This document shows positions 18,467-31,261 of a DNA stretch of 64,000 bases, in pieces (position 1 is the stretch's first letter; every line of letters begins with the position of its first letter). Source of the DNA: Gulosibacter molinativorax (GTDB lineage: Bacteria > Actinomycetota > Actinomycetes > Actinomycetales > Microbacteriaceae); contig NZ_CP028426.1 in assembly GCF_003010915.2 (NCBI RefSeq), positions 3,286,001 to 3,350,000 of the forward strand, written 5' to 3'. The position numbers and the translations under genes were made by a program. The notes under the pieces were generated by a model. It was not told the DNA's origin and searched no databases. It saw only the letters and a list, made by a program, of their open reading frames with translations.

Positions 18467-19687
18467 CTACGCGCGCTCGGCGAGGAGCGCGACCCGGCGA
18501 TCTCCGACGCGCGTGCAGATCAGTGTGGCGGATGCATCCCCCTTGAGCGCGAGCTGCTTGCGGAAGGCCGCGGGGTCGAGATCGACGCCGCGCACCTTGA
18601 TCTCGAGCGTGCCGATGCCGCGGGCCTTCAGCTCGCGCTTCAAAACCTGCTTGTCCAGCTTGAACTGCTCGAGCACCCGGAACGACTGAGCGAAGGGCGA
18701 CGTCGCCGACTCGTCCGTCGTGATCCACGCGATCTCGGGCGCAATCATCCGCCCGCCGAGCTGCCGCGCGAGATCGCCGATGAACCGCGCCCTGATAATC
18801 GCGGGATCGGGCTCGTGGAGCCATTCGCCCAGGTCGCCGACCGGCGCATCGACCGCTTCGTCGGCGGATGTGCGAGCCGACAGCTCGTTGCTCTTGCCAT
18901 CGCGGATGCTCAGCACCGACCTGCGGACACCCTCGCGTGCCGCTGGCCCCAGCCACACCGCGCACTCGACAAGCTCGCCGCCTACCGACACCCACTGTGC
19001 CTCACCATCATCCGGGAGCAACTCATGGGGGATCGCGGGGCCGAGCTTCACGCCAACCGCCCGCGCCGCATCCTCACCCATGGTGCCGAACGCGAAATCG
19101 AGCGAAGGCGACCAGTCGGCGGGGTCGGCGAGGCGGCGGGATGCGCCGTGTTCCGTCGAACCCTCGCGCGCGGTGCGCCGGGCCGGGTCGAGGAACACGC
19201 CGTCAAACTCGGCGAGATCGATGTCCTCGGCGCGGGCGTGGCGTACCTCGGCGTTCGGGAAAGGGGCGAGGTTGTGTGTCGCGATCGCGGCGGTGACCTC
19301 ATCCATCTCGACCGCGACGACGTCGAAGCCGAGCGCGGCGAACGTCATCGCATCCGCCCCGATGCCGCAGCCGAGATCGGCGATGCGGCGGACCTCCGCG
19401 GCGCGAAAACGGTTGCCGTGGTGCGCCGCGACCTGCAGCCGCGTGGCCTGGGCCAGTCCGTCCTCGGTGAAGAGCATCCGGCCCGCGAAGTCACCGAACT
19501 TGGCCTTAGCCTTTCGCCGCAGCTTGAGCTGAGTGAGGATTGCGGCGCTGGTGCGCGCATCCACCCCCGCCTTGCGCAGGGAAGTGACTGCGCCGAGCGC
19601 GTCGCGAGTCGTGGCGAGATCTGCGAATTCGTCGAGTAGCCGCATTGTCTCGGAGGTGAGCAGGGCGGTCAAGTCTTCGCGATCCAT
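18467..19687 (-). CDS. Class I SAM-dependent methyltransferase with THUMP-like domain
   Basis: Probable RNA or nucleic-acid methyltransferase of unknown target. From ATG 19687 (406 residues; an in-frame start 11 codons earlier lacks support): a helical N-terminal region (DREDLTALLTSETMRLLDEF), the SAM motif DLGCGIGADAMTFAALGFDV (about 110-130), VFLDPARRT as the catalytic-loop motif, and a C-terminal THUMP-like segment of about 80 residues (FRVLEQFKLDKQVLKRELKA, GTLEIKVRG). This architecture is annotated in actinobacteria as class I methyltransferase with a Thump_like domain. TACCGT 7 nt before the ATG suggests a leaderless message. Confidence 0.85.
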   Translation of the reverse strand: MDREDLTALLTSETMRLLDEFADLATTRDALGAVTSLRKAGVDARTSAAILTQLKLRRKAKAKFGDFAGRMLFTEDGLAQATRLQVAAHHGNRFRAAEVRRIADLGCGIGADAMTFAALGFDVVAVEMDEVTAAIATHNLAPFPNAEVRHARAEDIDLAEFDGVFLDPARRTAREGSTEHGASRRLADPADWSPSLDFAFGTMGEDAARAVGVKLGPAIPHELLPDDGEAQWVSVGGELVECAVWLGPAAREGVRRSVLSIRDGKSNELSARTSADEAVDAPVGDLGEWLHEPDPAIIRARFIGDLARQLGGRMIAPEIAWITTDESATSPFAQSFRVLEQFKLDKQVLKRELKARGIGTLEIKVRGVDLDPAAFRKQLALKGDASATLICTRVGDRRVALLAERA

Positions 19688-19731
19688 GCGTCCTACGGTA
19701 GTCGGTGTGTACCCACCCACTAATCGCAGTT

Positions 19732-19762
19732 CGACACGGCGCTTCGCGCCTACTCACTGAGC
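19732..19762. repeat. REP-like palindrome
   Basis: One copy of the dispersed family (GACACGGCGCTTCGCGCCTA then CTCACTGAGC) in the gap between the methyltransferase and guaB, with a GGCGC-TTC-GCGCC dyad. Confidence 0.75.
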
Positions 19763-19840
19763 GGGCACGCACGAAATATTCCCCGCGCATCCTCGCCCAC
19801 AGCGTAATTGCGCTCGGGTGCCGAAATCTCAATCCGCGCG

Positions 19841-21481
<1,641 letters not shown>

Positions 21482-21562
21482 TTGTGGTGGATGCGCTGCT
21501 CACCGTGGCAGCGCATCCTCTCTGGCCGCTGCGCATCCTCGACCAGCCGCTGCGACAGCTTC

Positions 21563-21624
21563 CCATTGCCGGTAGCGCTCTCCCTTGTTCGAGTACGGGC
21601 AATGGTAAGCGCTACCGGCAATGG
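21563..21624. repeat. Long inverted repeat with 17-bp perfect arms
   Basis: CCATTGCCGGTAGCGCT (21563-21579) and its exact complement (21608-21624) around 28 nt. Diverged relatives of the arm (GCTAYCGGCAAKGG) occur near 18290-18385 and 28945-29055, always between genes. Together with the terminator at 21761 it accounts for most of the 333-nt guaB-icd gap, where I see no gene. Confidence 0.85.
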
Positions 21625-21760
21625 TGCTTTTCCGGGGGTTGCAGGTAGCGCTCATGATGGCCGAAGCACCGGCCAGTGCGGGCGTTACCGGCAAGGGCGA
21701 TGATCTTGGCGACCGCCGCAGCACCCCGTCGCAGCAGGCCGGAGAACCAGCGGAAACGCA

Positions 21761-21798
21761 AAACGGCGGGCTAGCGCCGAAGCGCTGACCCGCCGTTT
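21761..21798. terminator. Bidirectional terminator between guaB and icd
   Basis: Arms AAACGGCGGG (21761-21770) and CCCGCCGTTT (21789-21798); an inner AGCGC/GCGCT pair extends the stem. A and T ends serve both directions. Located 17 nt beyond the icd stop. Confidence 0.85.
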
Positions 21799-21814
21799 CA
21801 CAGGGCGAGCAAAC

Positions 21815-24103
<2,289 letters not shown>

Positions 24104-24202
24104 CTACCGAAGTCGGGTAATGGGATGCGAGGGGGTCTGATTCGCAAGCTCCTCGCTATGCTTCATCGAGCGCGAAAAGCGAGAGTGTGAAGTCGAGGCC
24201 CA

Positions 24203-25288
24203 ATGTCGAACCCGTTTGCGAACCCCAAGTCGGCCGGCTGGTATGCCGACCCGATTAGGCCGGGCGTCGAGCGCTACTTTGACGGCGTCGCGTGGTCGGG
24301 TGAAGCGCGCGACACGAACGGTCCGGGCGAGGGCGGTCAAGTGGATGCGCGCAGTCGTCGCGCTGGATCGTCGCGGGATGCGCGTGGCCCAGTCGCGGAA
24401 GATCGCGCGCCCTATCGACGACCAGAGAATGAGTTCTCGCTCGGGGTGGATTCCTCTTTGGGTGTGGATTCCTCATTGGGTATTGACGCGCCGCTTCGTG
24501 CCGGGCCTTCGCTCGGGGTCGAGCCCGTTCGGCCGCTCGGGGCTGAGCCCGCGATCGATGTCGCGCACGAATCTCTCTTTGTCACGGCGGAAGCCATGGA
24601 CCCCGCAAGGGCACCGGCCCGGCAGCCGCATCAGCAACAGCCACCGCATTCAGAACAACCGCAGCCGCAATCGCAACAGGTGCAACAGCGGCAGCCGCAA
24701 CAACAACAGCAGCAACCGCAATCGCAACGGGTGCAACCGCAGCAACCGCAAACCCCGCCGAATGCCTACCAGCAGCGGCAAGGGGATCGGGCCGCGCGCC
24801 GAGCCACCGTCGAGGAAGCCCGCCGAAAGGCGCAGGAGGAGACACAAGCCAAACTTGAGCAGGCGAAAGCATCAGCAGGCAGTGTTGCGAAGCCGGTGGT
24901 CAAGAAAACAGGCACCGGATGCTTGTGGATCTTTTGGATGCTCGTCATGGCCTTCATCCTCTGGGCAATCTTCTCGGGCGGATCAGACTCGGACGACGCA
25001 GGCGATTCCAATTCATCCGTAATCGACACGAACTCCTCGAGCAGCGACACTGCATCCGGCGCCGAGAGCGAGAACCCGGAGGAAGTCGCACAGTATTACC
25101 TCGACGCGGAGGCCGTTGTGGCTGCCGTTGACGGCTCCGGCATCGACTGGCAAGAACAGGCCGTCGAGAAGGCGCAGTCATACATCGACAGTCTGGACTT
25201 GAGCGGCCAAGAACTATACGACCAGCTCGAATATGAACAGTTCACACCCGAACAGATTGAGTATGCGCTCAACCAAGTCGACGGATAA
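24203..25288 (+). CDS. DUF2510 - membrane helix - Ltp-domain protein (short paralogue)
   Basis: Function unknown. 361 residues: an N-terminal DUF2510 motif (SAGWYADPIRPGVERYFDGV, residues 10-29), a long disordered part that is Gln/Pro rich at about 135-195 (repeated QQ and PQ), an Ala/Glu/Lys helix, and one membrane helix (CLWIFWMLVMAFILWAIF). A C-terminal Ltp-like domain follows (GIDWQEQAVEKAQSYI, then LYDQLEYEQFTPEQIEYAL). The Ltp domain is named after the superinfection-exclusion lipoprotein of Streptococcus phage TP-J34; no lipobox is present here. The DUF2510 end should be cytoplasmic and the Ltp domain outside. ATG 24203 with GAGG just upstream. Paralogue of the next gene. Confidence 0.82.
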   Translation: MSNPFANPKSAGWYADPIRPGVERYFDGVAWSGEARDTNGPGEGGQVDARSRRAGSSRDARGPVAEDRAPYRRPENEFSLGVDSSLGVDSSLGIDAPLRAGPSLGVEPVRPLGAEPAIDVAHESLFVTAEAMDPARAPARQPHQQQPPHSEQPQPQSQQVQQRQPQQQQQQPQSQRVQPQQPQTPPNAYQQRQGDRAARRATVEEARRKAQEETQAKLEQAKASAGSVAKPVVKKTGTGCLWIFWMLVMAFILWAIFSGGSDSDDAGDSNSSVIDTNSSSSDTASGAESENPEEVAQYYLDAEAVVAAVDGSGIDWQEQAVEKAQSYIDSLDLSGQELYDQLEYEQFTPEQIEYALNQVDG

Positions 25289-25499
25289 CGGCTGATCATG
25301 CGCATATCCCACCCGACACGGGTGGCGCGTATTGAGAGGAGCAAGGCGCATCCCGCACCATGTGCGCGGCGTACGACTCTGGCACGAAATCGGGGCAATA
25401 CCACCGTAGGCGGTGGTTCGGCTTTCGCCCGATCGGTAGTATTCACCGTGTTAGGGAGTGGCGAGTTGATCGGCACTGATACTTCGATTGGGGTCGAGA

Positions 25500-27203
25500 T
25501 TGAGCAATTCGTGGCAAAACCCGCCGTCCGCAGGGTGGTACCCAGACTCGCAGAACCCGAGCCAGGAACAGTACTTCGACGGCGTCACCTGGACCTCGAA
25601 CTTCCGTCCTGTCGCTGGCGCTGACGGCGCTCAGTACGGCGCCGGTGATGCGCCGACCCAGCAGTATGGCGCGGGTCAGGCGGGTGCCGAGCACGATTCG
25701 CAAGGCTCGTACGGCGGTGGCCAGTACGGTGCGGACCAATCGGGTGCAGGGGATGCACCGACTCAGCAGTACGGAGCCGGCCAGTATGGCGCAGGCCAGT
25801 ACGGCAGCGATCAGTACGGCAGCGATCAGTACGGCGGGAGCGCAGGTGACGCCCCGACTCAGCAATACGGCGCCGGCCAATACGGCGGCGACCAGTATGG
25901 CTCGGGCGCGGGTGACGCCCCGACTCAGCAGTACGGCGCCGGCCAATTCGGCAGCGACCAATACGGTGCCGGCCAGTACGGCTCGGGTGACGCCCCGACC
26001 CAGGCATTTGGCGCATCCGACGCCCCGACTCAGCAGTATGGAGCTGGCGACTACAGCGCCTCGCAGCCGGACGGCTCAGGACAGTACGTCTCGGGCGCAT
26101 CGGATGCGGGCGGGTACGACGCAGGCCAGCCAGGCCAATACGGCTCGGGACCGCATGGGGCACAGGATGCGCCGACGCAGCAGTTTGGGGCATCCCCCTA
26201 CGGCGCGACCGGACAGTACGGCAGCGACCAGTACGGCGGGCAGCAAGGCGGCGACCAATACGGCAGCGACCAGTACGGCACTGGCCAGTACGGCACCCCG
26301 CCGAGCACGAACGCCGGAGGCAGTTACGGCGCGGGCGGCTACGGCGGCGGCCAGTACGGTCAGGGCGATCCAAACCAGGACCCGGACGCGGCGGCCAAGA
26401 AGAAGAAAAAGATCCTCGCGTGGTCGATCGGTGGCGGCGCGCTGGCAATCGTCCTCATTGTCGGCGCAATTTTCCTGACGACCTCCCGAGGCGGACCGGA
26501 CGAGACGGATGCGCCGATCGCCGAGGAGCCGACTACGGAACCGACGGACCAGCCTGCGGAACCTACGCAGCAGCCAGCGGAGCCAACGCAGGATTCGGGC
26601 AACTCGGGGTCCGGCTCTGGCACCGCCGAGCAGCAAGACGCGCTCGATTCGGCGGAGGATTACATCAATGCGATGGCCTTCTCCCGAGACGGTCTAATCG
26701 ACCAGCTCGAGTACGAGGGGTACTCGACCGATGACGCCACGTGGGCAGTCGACCAGCTCAACGTTGATTGGGACGAGCAGGCAGTGCTGTATGCCGAGCA
26801 GCTCATCGACTACGGCACGGGCTATTCCGAGAAGGGTCTCGTCAGCTCGCTCGTATCGACCGGGTTCACGAGTGACCAGGCGAACAACGCCGTCGGATCG
26901 CTTGACGTGGACTGGAGCGAGCAGGCCGTCCTGTCGGCAGAGTCAAGCCTCGAATACGGCAGCGGCTATTCCGAGAAGGGCCTAATTGAGATGCTTACCT
27001 ACAGCGAGTTCTCGACCGAGGACGCCGAAGCGGCGGTCGCGTCGCTCGACGTGGACTGGAATGACCAGGCGGTGCAATCGGCGGAAAGCTACATGCGGGC
27101 GATTCCCGACATGACGGAAGACGAACTGTACGACCAGTTGATCTACGAGGACTTCACGCCGGAGCAAGCACAGCACGGCGTCGACAGCGTCGACTTCAAG
27201 TAG
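25500..27203 (+). CDS. DUF2510 - QYG-repeat - membrane helix - four Ltp domains
   Basis: Larger paralogue of the preceding gene, 567 residues from TTG 25500, which aligns with MSNP of the paralogue; a TTG at 25488 is possible. Order: DUF2510 (SAGWYPDSQNPSQEQYFDGV); about 240 residues of low-complexity repeats built from DAPTQQYGAGQ, GSDQYG and GGQYG (25632-26375); a KKKKK stop-transfer-like cluster; one membrane helix (ILAWSIGGGALAIVLIVGAI); an acidic Thr/Pro linker; then four Ltp repeats, each with the pattern DxDWxxQAVxxAExxL ... FTxxxAxxAVxSL. No lipobox. Probably a surface-exposed protein. The first gene has one Ltp unit, closest to the last unit here. A role in blocking phage DNA entry is only suggested by the domain name. 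Confidence 0.82.
   Translation: MSNSWQNPPSAGWYPDSQNPSQEQYFDGVTWTSNFRPVAGADGAQYGAGDAPTQQYGAGQAGAEHDSQGSYGGGQYGADQSGAGDAPTQQYGAGQYGAGQYGSDQYGSDQYGGSAGDAPTQQYGAGQYGGDQYGSGAGDAPTQQYGAGQFGSDQYGAGQYGSGDAPTQAFGASDAPTQQYGAGDYSASQPDGSGQYVSGASDAGGYDAGQPGQYGSGPHGAQDAPTQQFGASPYGATGQYGSDQYGGQQGGDQYGSDQYGTGQYGTPPSTNAGGSYGAGGYGGGQYGQGDPNQDPDAAAKKKKKILAWSIGGGALAIVLIVGAIFLTTSRGGPDETDAPIAEEPTTEPTDQPAEPTQQPAEPTQDSGNSGSGSGTAEQQDALDSAEDYINAMAFSRDGLIDQLEYEGYSTDDATWAVDQLNVDWDEQAVLYAEQLIDYGTGYSEKGLVSSLVSTGFTSDQANNAVGSLDVDWSEQAVLSAESSLEYGSGYSEKGLIEMLTYSEFSTEDAEAAVASLDVDWNDQAVQSAESYMRAIPDMTEDELYDQLIYEDFTPEQAQHGVDSVDFK
25632..26375. repeat. In-gene degenerate repeat tract encoding QYGAGQ / DAPTQQYG
   Basis: Many related units of 12-60 bp (CAGTACGGCGCCGGCCA-like and GACGCCCCGACTCAGCAGTA-like) within the DUF2510-Ltp gene. 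Near-identical neighbouring units make this tract prone to length change while keeping the frame. Confidence 0.8.
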
Positions 27204-27248
27204 GCGGATGCGCGCTGGGGCTACCAGCCGCGCCGCCACATCCTGAGG

Positions 27249-27274
27249 CCAGCCAGCCAGCCAGCCAACCAACC
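27249..27274. repeat. Tetranucleotide repeat (CCAG)4(CCAA)2
   Basis: Four CCAG units then two CCAA units and a final CC, in the 94-nt gap between the Ltp gene and glpK. Non-coding. Confidence 0.85.
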
Positions 27275-27281
27275 GGACACC

Positions 27282-27329
27282 AGGCGGTCTCCCACAGCTA
27301 CGCAAGATCGAAGCTGCGGGAGACCGCCT
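27282..27329. terminator. Hairpin overlapping the 3' end of glpK
   Basis: AGGCGGTCTCCC (27282-27293) and its exact complement (27318-27329), with an inner CAGCT/AGCTG pairing. It includes the last glpK codons and probably terminates the convergent Ltp gene as well as glpK. Confidence 0.7.
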
Positions 27330-28797
27330 TTCGCCATTCCCGACGAAGCCGTGCCCGTTCATCCGGTGACATCGCGGGTTCAAAGCGACGATCCTCGCGC
27401 CACAGCGCGCGCAGCGCATCCAGATCGGCCCAGAACCCGACCGCGAGTCCGGCGGCGAAGGCCGCGCCGAGCGCGGTCGTCTCGGTGATGACGGGACGCA
27501 CCACGGGCACGCCGAGCACATCCGCTTGAAACTGCATCAGCGCGTCGTTTACCGTCATCCCACCGTCGACGCGCAGCTCCGTGAGGGGCTCATCCGCATC
27601 CGCGTTGCACGCCTCGAGGACGTCCGCCGACTGAAATGCCGTGGACTCGAGCGCAGCACGGGCGATGTGACCCTTGGTGATGTAGCGGGTGAGGCCCACG
27701 ATGACGCCGCGCGCATCCGGCCGCCACCACGGCGCGTAGAGACCGGAAAAGGCGGGCACGATATAGCAGCCGCCATTGTCGTCGACGGATGCGGCGAGCG
27801 GTTCGATTTCGGCCGAGGTCGAGATGAGGCCGAGGTTGTCGCGCAGCCACTGCACGAGCGAGCCCGTGACGGCAATCGATCCCTCGAGCGCGTAGTGGGT
27901 TGCGCCGTCGCCGAGCTTGTACGCGACCGTCGTGAGTAGCCCATGTGAGCTCAATACCGGTTCGGTGCCAGTGCCGTACACGAGGAACGAGCCCGTGCCG
28001 TACGTGTTTTTCGCTTCGCCCTCGTCAAACGCGGCCTGGCCGAACGTGGCGGCCTGCTGGTCGCCGAGGATGCCCGCGACAGGCACGCCAGCGATCGGCG
28101 TCCACTCGGCGCAGTGGCCGTACACCTCGCTCGATGAGCGGATCTCGGGGAGGGATGCTCGCGGAATCCCGAAGGCGGCGAGGAGTTCCGCATCCCACTC
28201 GCACGAGTCCAGCCGCATGAGCAGGCTGCGGGATGCGTTGGTCACGTCCGTGACATGCACCCCGCCCTTCGGGCCGCCTGTGAGCTGCCACGTGAGCCAG
28301 GTGTCGACGGTGCCGAAGAGGACCTCGCCTGCATTGGCGCGCTCGCGGAGGCCCTCGACGTTTTCGAGGAGCCACGCGATCTTCGTCGCCGTGAAGTAGG
28401 CGTTGAGGGGGAGGCCCGTGCGCTCGCGAAACTGGTCGACGCCGCCGTGTTCGGCGATGCGGTCCACGATGCCCTGCGTGCGCGTGTCTTGCCAGACGAT
28501 CGCGGGATGCAGGGGGCGGCCGGTCTTGCGATCCCAACAGACCGTCGTCTCGCGTTGATTGGTGATGCCGACCGCCGCGATATCCGCGGGGGTGAGCTGC
28601 GCATCCGCGAGCACGAGGCCGATGCAGTTGCGGGCGTTGCGCCAGATTTCGGTGGCATCGTGCTCGACCCAGCCCGGCTGCGGGAAGGACTGGCGGTGCT
28701 CGCGCTGCGCGGTCGCCACGATGCGGCCGTCGCGGTCGAAGATGATCGCGCGCGTTGAGGTCGTGCCCTGGTCGAGGGCAAGGATGTGGTCGGCCAC
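27298..28797 (-). CDS. glpK: Glycerol kinase
   Basis: Phosphorylates glycerol to sn-glycerol-3-phosphate with ATP. 499 residues, the usual length: [20 protein letters not shown] (1-22 region), [42 protein letters not shown] and [23 protein letters not shown] at 28797 ([10 protein letters not shown]) is preferred because GCGAGG lies 4 nt upstream; a TTG at 28809 is the alternative. No glpF or glpD is next to it. A glycerophosphodiesterase gene 12 kb away could feed the same pool. Confidence 0.96.
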   Translation of the reverse strand: MADHILALDQGTTSTRAIIFDRDGRIVATAQREHRQSFPQPGWVEHDATEIWRNARNCIGLVLADAQLTPADIAAVGITNQRETTVCWDRKTGRPLHPAIVWQDTRTQGIVDRIAEHGGVDQFRERTGLPLNAYFTATKIAWLLENVEGLRERANAGEVLFGTVDTWLTWQLTGGPKGGVHVTDVTNASRSLLMRLDSCEWDAELLAAFGIPRASLPEIRSSSEVYGHCAEWTPIAGVPVAGILGDQQAATFGQAAFDEGEAKNTYGTGSFLVYGTGTEPVLSSHGLLTTVAYKLGDGATHYALEGSIAVTGSLVQWLRDNLGLISTSAEIEPLAASVDDNGGCYIVPAFSGLYAPWWRPDARGVIVGLTRYITKGHIARAALESTAFQSADVLEACNADADEPLTELRVDGGMTVNDALMQFQADVLGVPVVRPVITETTALGAAFAAGLAVGFWADLDALRALWREDRRFEPAMSPDERARLRREWRKAVSRSFDLA

Positions 28798-28815
28798 GGT
28801 GCCTCGCAAGGTTGT

Positions 28816-28887
28816 CGCTGGTTGAGTAGAGCCCGCAGGGTCGTGCTCGCTGGTTGAGTAGAGCCCGCAGGGCTCGTATCGAAACTA
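28816..28887. repeat. Two REP-like copies upstream of glpK
   Basis: Two head-to-tail copies of CTGGTTGAGTAGAGCCCGCA, the second followed by GGGCTCGTATCGAAAC, completing the family's palindrome in reverse orientation. Confidence 0.8.
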
Positions 28888-28899
28888 GCGGAATCGTGG

Positions 28900-29095
28900 T
28901 CCAATTCGCCGCATCCCGCCCGCATCCCGACCGCATCCCGCCCGCGCGCATTGCAGGTAGCGCGCATCCCGCCCGGAGTACGGGCAAGGGGTGGCGATAG
29001 CGGCAATGGGTCGGTGCGCTATCGGCAAGGGCCACAGATACCGGCAATCCGCGCACGGCGAGTGGCCAACACGGCCCGGTCGGCGCATCCAGTCA
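28900..29095. other. Non-coding gap before guaB3 with diverged inverted repeats
   Basis: No gene seen. Contains GCATTGCAGGTAGCGCGC, GGCGATAGCGGCAATGGG, GCTATCGGCAAGGG and ATACCGGCAATCCG, related to the arms of the inverted repeat at 21563-21624, and three CGCATCCCGCCCG-like words. Confidence 0.6.
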
Positions 29096-29103
29096 GAGAC
29101 CGA

Positions 29104-29115
29104 TAGGCTTAGCGG
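29104..29115 (+). promoter_or_regulatory. Leaderless promoter of guaB3
   Basis: TAGGCT at 29104-29109 ends 6 nt before the GTG. The surrounding CGATAGGCTTAGCGGGTG is nearly identical to CGATAGGATTAGCGGATG before the DUF3054 gene (39020-39037). Confidence 0.5.
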
Positions 29116-30237
29116 GTGACTGAATTTGAGATTGGCCGTGCCAAGCGCGCGCGACAGGTGTATTCGCTCGACGACGTTGCCATCATTCCTTCGCGACGCA
29201 CTCGGGACCCCGAGGATGTGTCGACGACGTGGAAGATCGACGCGTTCGAGTTCCCGACGCCGCTCGTCGCCGCACCGATGGACTCTGTGATGAGCCCAAG
29301 CACGGTCATCGAATTCGGCAAGCTTGGTGGCCTCGGGGTCCTCGACCTCGAGGGCCTGTGGACGCGCTACGAAGACCCAGAGCCCCTGCTCGCGGAGATC
29401 GCAGACCTGCCCGCGGCCCAGGCGACCACGCGCATCCAGGAGATCTATCGCGAGCCGATTAAGGGCGAGCTCATCAAGGCCCGTTTGCAGGAGATCCGCG
29501 ACGCGGGCGTTGTCGTCGCGGGCGCGCTCTCGCCGCAGCGGACGCAAGACCACTACGAGGATGTGCTCGCCGCTGGCGCCGACATCTTCGTGATCCGCGG
29601 CTCGACGGTGTCGGCCGAGCACGTCTCGGAGAACCGCGAGCCCCTCAACCTCAAGAAGTTCATCTACGAACTCGACACCCCCGTCATTGTCGGCGGTGCC
29701 GCGAGCTACACCTCGGCGCTGCACCTCATGCGCACCGGCGCGGCCGGCGTGCTGGTCGGCTTCGGCGGCGGCGCGGCCTCGACCACCCGTCGCGTGCTCG
29801 GCATCCAGGCACCGATCGCGACGGCCATCGCGGATGTTGCTGGCGCGCGCCGCGACTACATGGACGAGTCGGGCGGCCGCTACGTGCACGTGATCCCGGA
29901 CGGCGGCTTCGGTACGTCGGGCGACATCGTCAAGGCCCTCGCACTCGGTGCGGATGCGGTCATGCTCGGGGCAGCGCTCGCCCGCGCGAACAACGCTCCC
30001 GGCCGCGGCTGGCACTGGGGCGCGGAGGCACGGCACTCGAAGCTGCCGCGCGGCAACCGCGTCGAGATCGGCCAGGTTGGCACGCTCGAGGAAATCGTGC
30101 AGGGCCCCGCCCGTCAGGCCGACGGCACCGAGAACCTCATGGGCGCGCTGCGCTACGCGATGGCGACGACCGGTTATACCGACCTGAAGTCATTCCAGAA
30201 GTCGAACATCGCCGTCATCCCCAGCAGCGCGCAGTAA
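29116..30237 (+). CDS. guaB3: GuaB3-family IMP dehydrogenase-related protein
   Basis: IMPDH/GMP-reductase superfamily barrel without CBS domains; 373 residues, typical of actinobacterial GuaB3. It keeps PMDSVMSPSTVIEFGKLGGLGVLDLEG and VIPDGGFGTSGDIVKALALGADAVMLG. The segment equivalent to the IMPDH catalytic loop, however, reads GFGGGAASTTRRVLG without the cysteine of guaB (GPGSICTTR), so ordinary IMPDH activity is doubtful. GTG start, leaderless promoter. Followed by SURF1 and DUF3817 genes, an arrangement conserved in many actinobacteria with guaA nearby. Confidence 0.93.
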   Translation: MTEFEIGRAKRARQVYSLDDVAIIPSRRTRDPEDVSTTWKIDAFEFPTPLVAAPMDSVMSPSTVIEFGKLGGLGVLDLEGLWTRYEDPEPLLAEIADLPAAQATTRIQEIYREPIKGELIKARLQEIRDAGVVVAGALSPQRTQDHYEDVLAAGADIFVIRGSTVSAEHVSENREPLNLKKFIYELDTPVIVGGAASYTSALHLMRTGAAGVLVGFGGGAASTTRRVLGIQAPIATAIADVAGARRDYMDESGGRYVHVIPDGGFGTSGDIVKALALGADAVMLGAALARANNAPGRGWHWGAEARHSKLPRGNRVEIGQVGTLEEIVQGPARQADGTENLMGALRYAMATTGYTDLKSFQKSNIAVIPSSAQ

Positions 30238-30287
30238 CTTCGCTCCACGCCGGCCCGGCCGGTTCCCCAACAACCCCAGGAAACGTA

Positions 30288-31253
30288 TTGCTCAAGACCA
30301 TGGTGAAGCCGAAATGGCTTGCCCTCCTTGTTGGTGCGCTCTTGGTGGTCGTCGCCTTTTTGCTGCTCGGGCGCTGGCAGCTCAACGCCGCATTTGAGTC
30401 GTCGACCACCGCAGTCGACAGCGAGGCGTACGAACAGGTTGTGCCGCTCGGCGAACTCATCCAGCCCGCGCAGGGCGTGACCGATGAATCGGTCGCGCGC
30501 GCGATCTCGGTGTCGGGCTGGCTCGTGCCGGGCGACTTCGGCGTCGTGTCGAACCGCGTGCAGGATGGGGAGACGGGCTGGTGGGTCGTCGGCCACCTCG
30601 CCGTCGCGAACGACGGCGTCACCGAGTTTCAGGCGCAGCAGCCGGAGGTGACCGAGGAGTTCCAGGCGAGCTCCGACGCATCCTCGTACCCCGGTCTCGT
30701 GGTGGCGGTGGGCTGGGCCCCGACGGAATCCGAAGCCCTCGCGGCCGCCGACTCACTGGCCGCATCCACCCCGACGGTTGACGATACAACCGAGCCGGTC
30801 GAGTTCACCGGCAAACTCGAGGCGCTGCAGGAGCCGACCATCGACCGGGATACGGACAATCCCACCGCGGTGAACGCAATGGCGGTCGGCCAGCTCATTA
30901 ACCTGTGGCAGGAACCCGCGGTGAGCTACTACTCCGGCTGGGGCCTGCTTCAGGAGGGCGTCGACCTGCCCGCCGGCCTGGAGCCAATTCACGTGGTCGC
31001 GATTGACGACAGCTTCCAGCTCGACCTGCTCAATATCTTCTACGCCATCGAGTGGCTCGTGTTCGCCGGTATGGCGATCTTCATCTGGTGGCGGCTCGTG
31101 CGCGACGACTACCTCGCCGAGCAGTCGCAGGACCCGGTCGCCGACCTTGCCGAAGAGATTCGCCGAGAGAAGCTGCGCGAGCTAGCCGCCGAACGCGAAT
31201 CGGGCGCTGCCGCAGCCAGCCCGACCCCCGCATCCACCCCCGAACGAAACTGA
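30288..31253 (+). CDS. SURF1-family cytochrome oxidase assembly protein
   Basis: SURF1 proteins assist haem insertion and assembly of haem-copper oxidases at the membrane. 321 residues: an N-terminal membrane helix (WLALLVGALLVVVAFLLLGRWQ), with GRWQ being the family signature, an extracytoplasmic domain containing VSGWLVPG and a C-terminal helix (IEWLVFAGMAIFIWWRLV), then a charged tail (EEIRREKLRELAAERE). TTG at 30288 is chosen because CAGGAAA sits 5 nt upstream; ATG at 30300 is the alternative. No oxidase subunit genes are in the window. DUF3817 follows directly. Confidence 0.88.
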   Translation: MLKTMVKPKWLALLVGALLVVVAFLLLGRWQLNAAFESSTTAVDSEAYEQVVPLGELIQPAQGVTDESVARAISVSGWLVPGDFGVVSNRVQDGETGWWVVGHLAVANDGVTEFQAQQPEVTEEFQASSDASSYPGLVVAVGWAPTESEALAAADSLAASTPTVDDTTEPVEFTGKLEALQEPTIDRDTDNPTAVNAMAVGQLINLWQEPAVSYYSGWGLLQEGVDLPAGLEPIHVVAIDDSFQLDLLNIFYAIEWLVFAGMAIFIWWRLVRDDYLAEQSQDPVADLAEEIRREKLRELAAERESGAAAASPTPASTPERN

Positions 31254-31261
31254 GTGTGACG

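Noticed and set aside
18185..19639. 484-codon plus-strand frame opposite the methyltransferase
   Set aside because: Antisense shadow; the minus-strand protein has clear SAM-binding motifs.
25632..26375. Intergenic satellite or CRISPR
   Set aside because: The repeats keep one reading frame continuous with DUF2510 and Ltp domains, so they are protein-coding.
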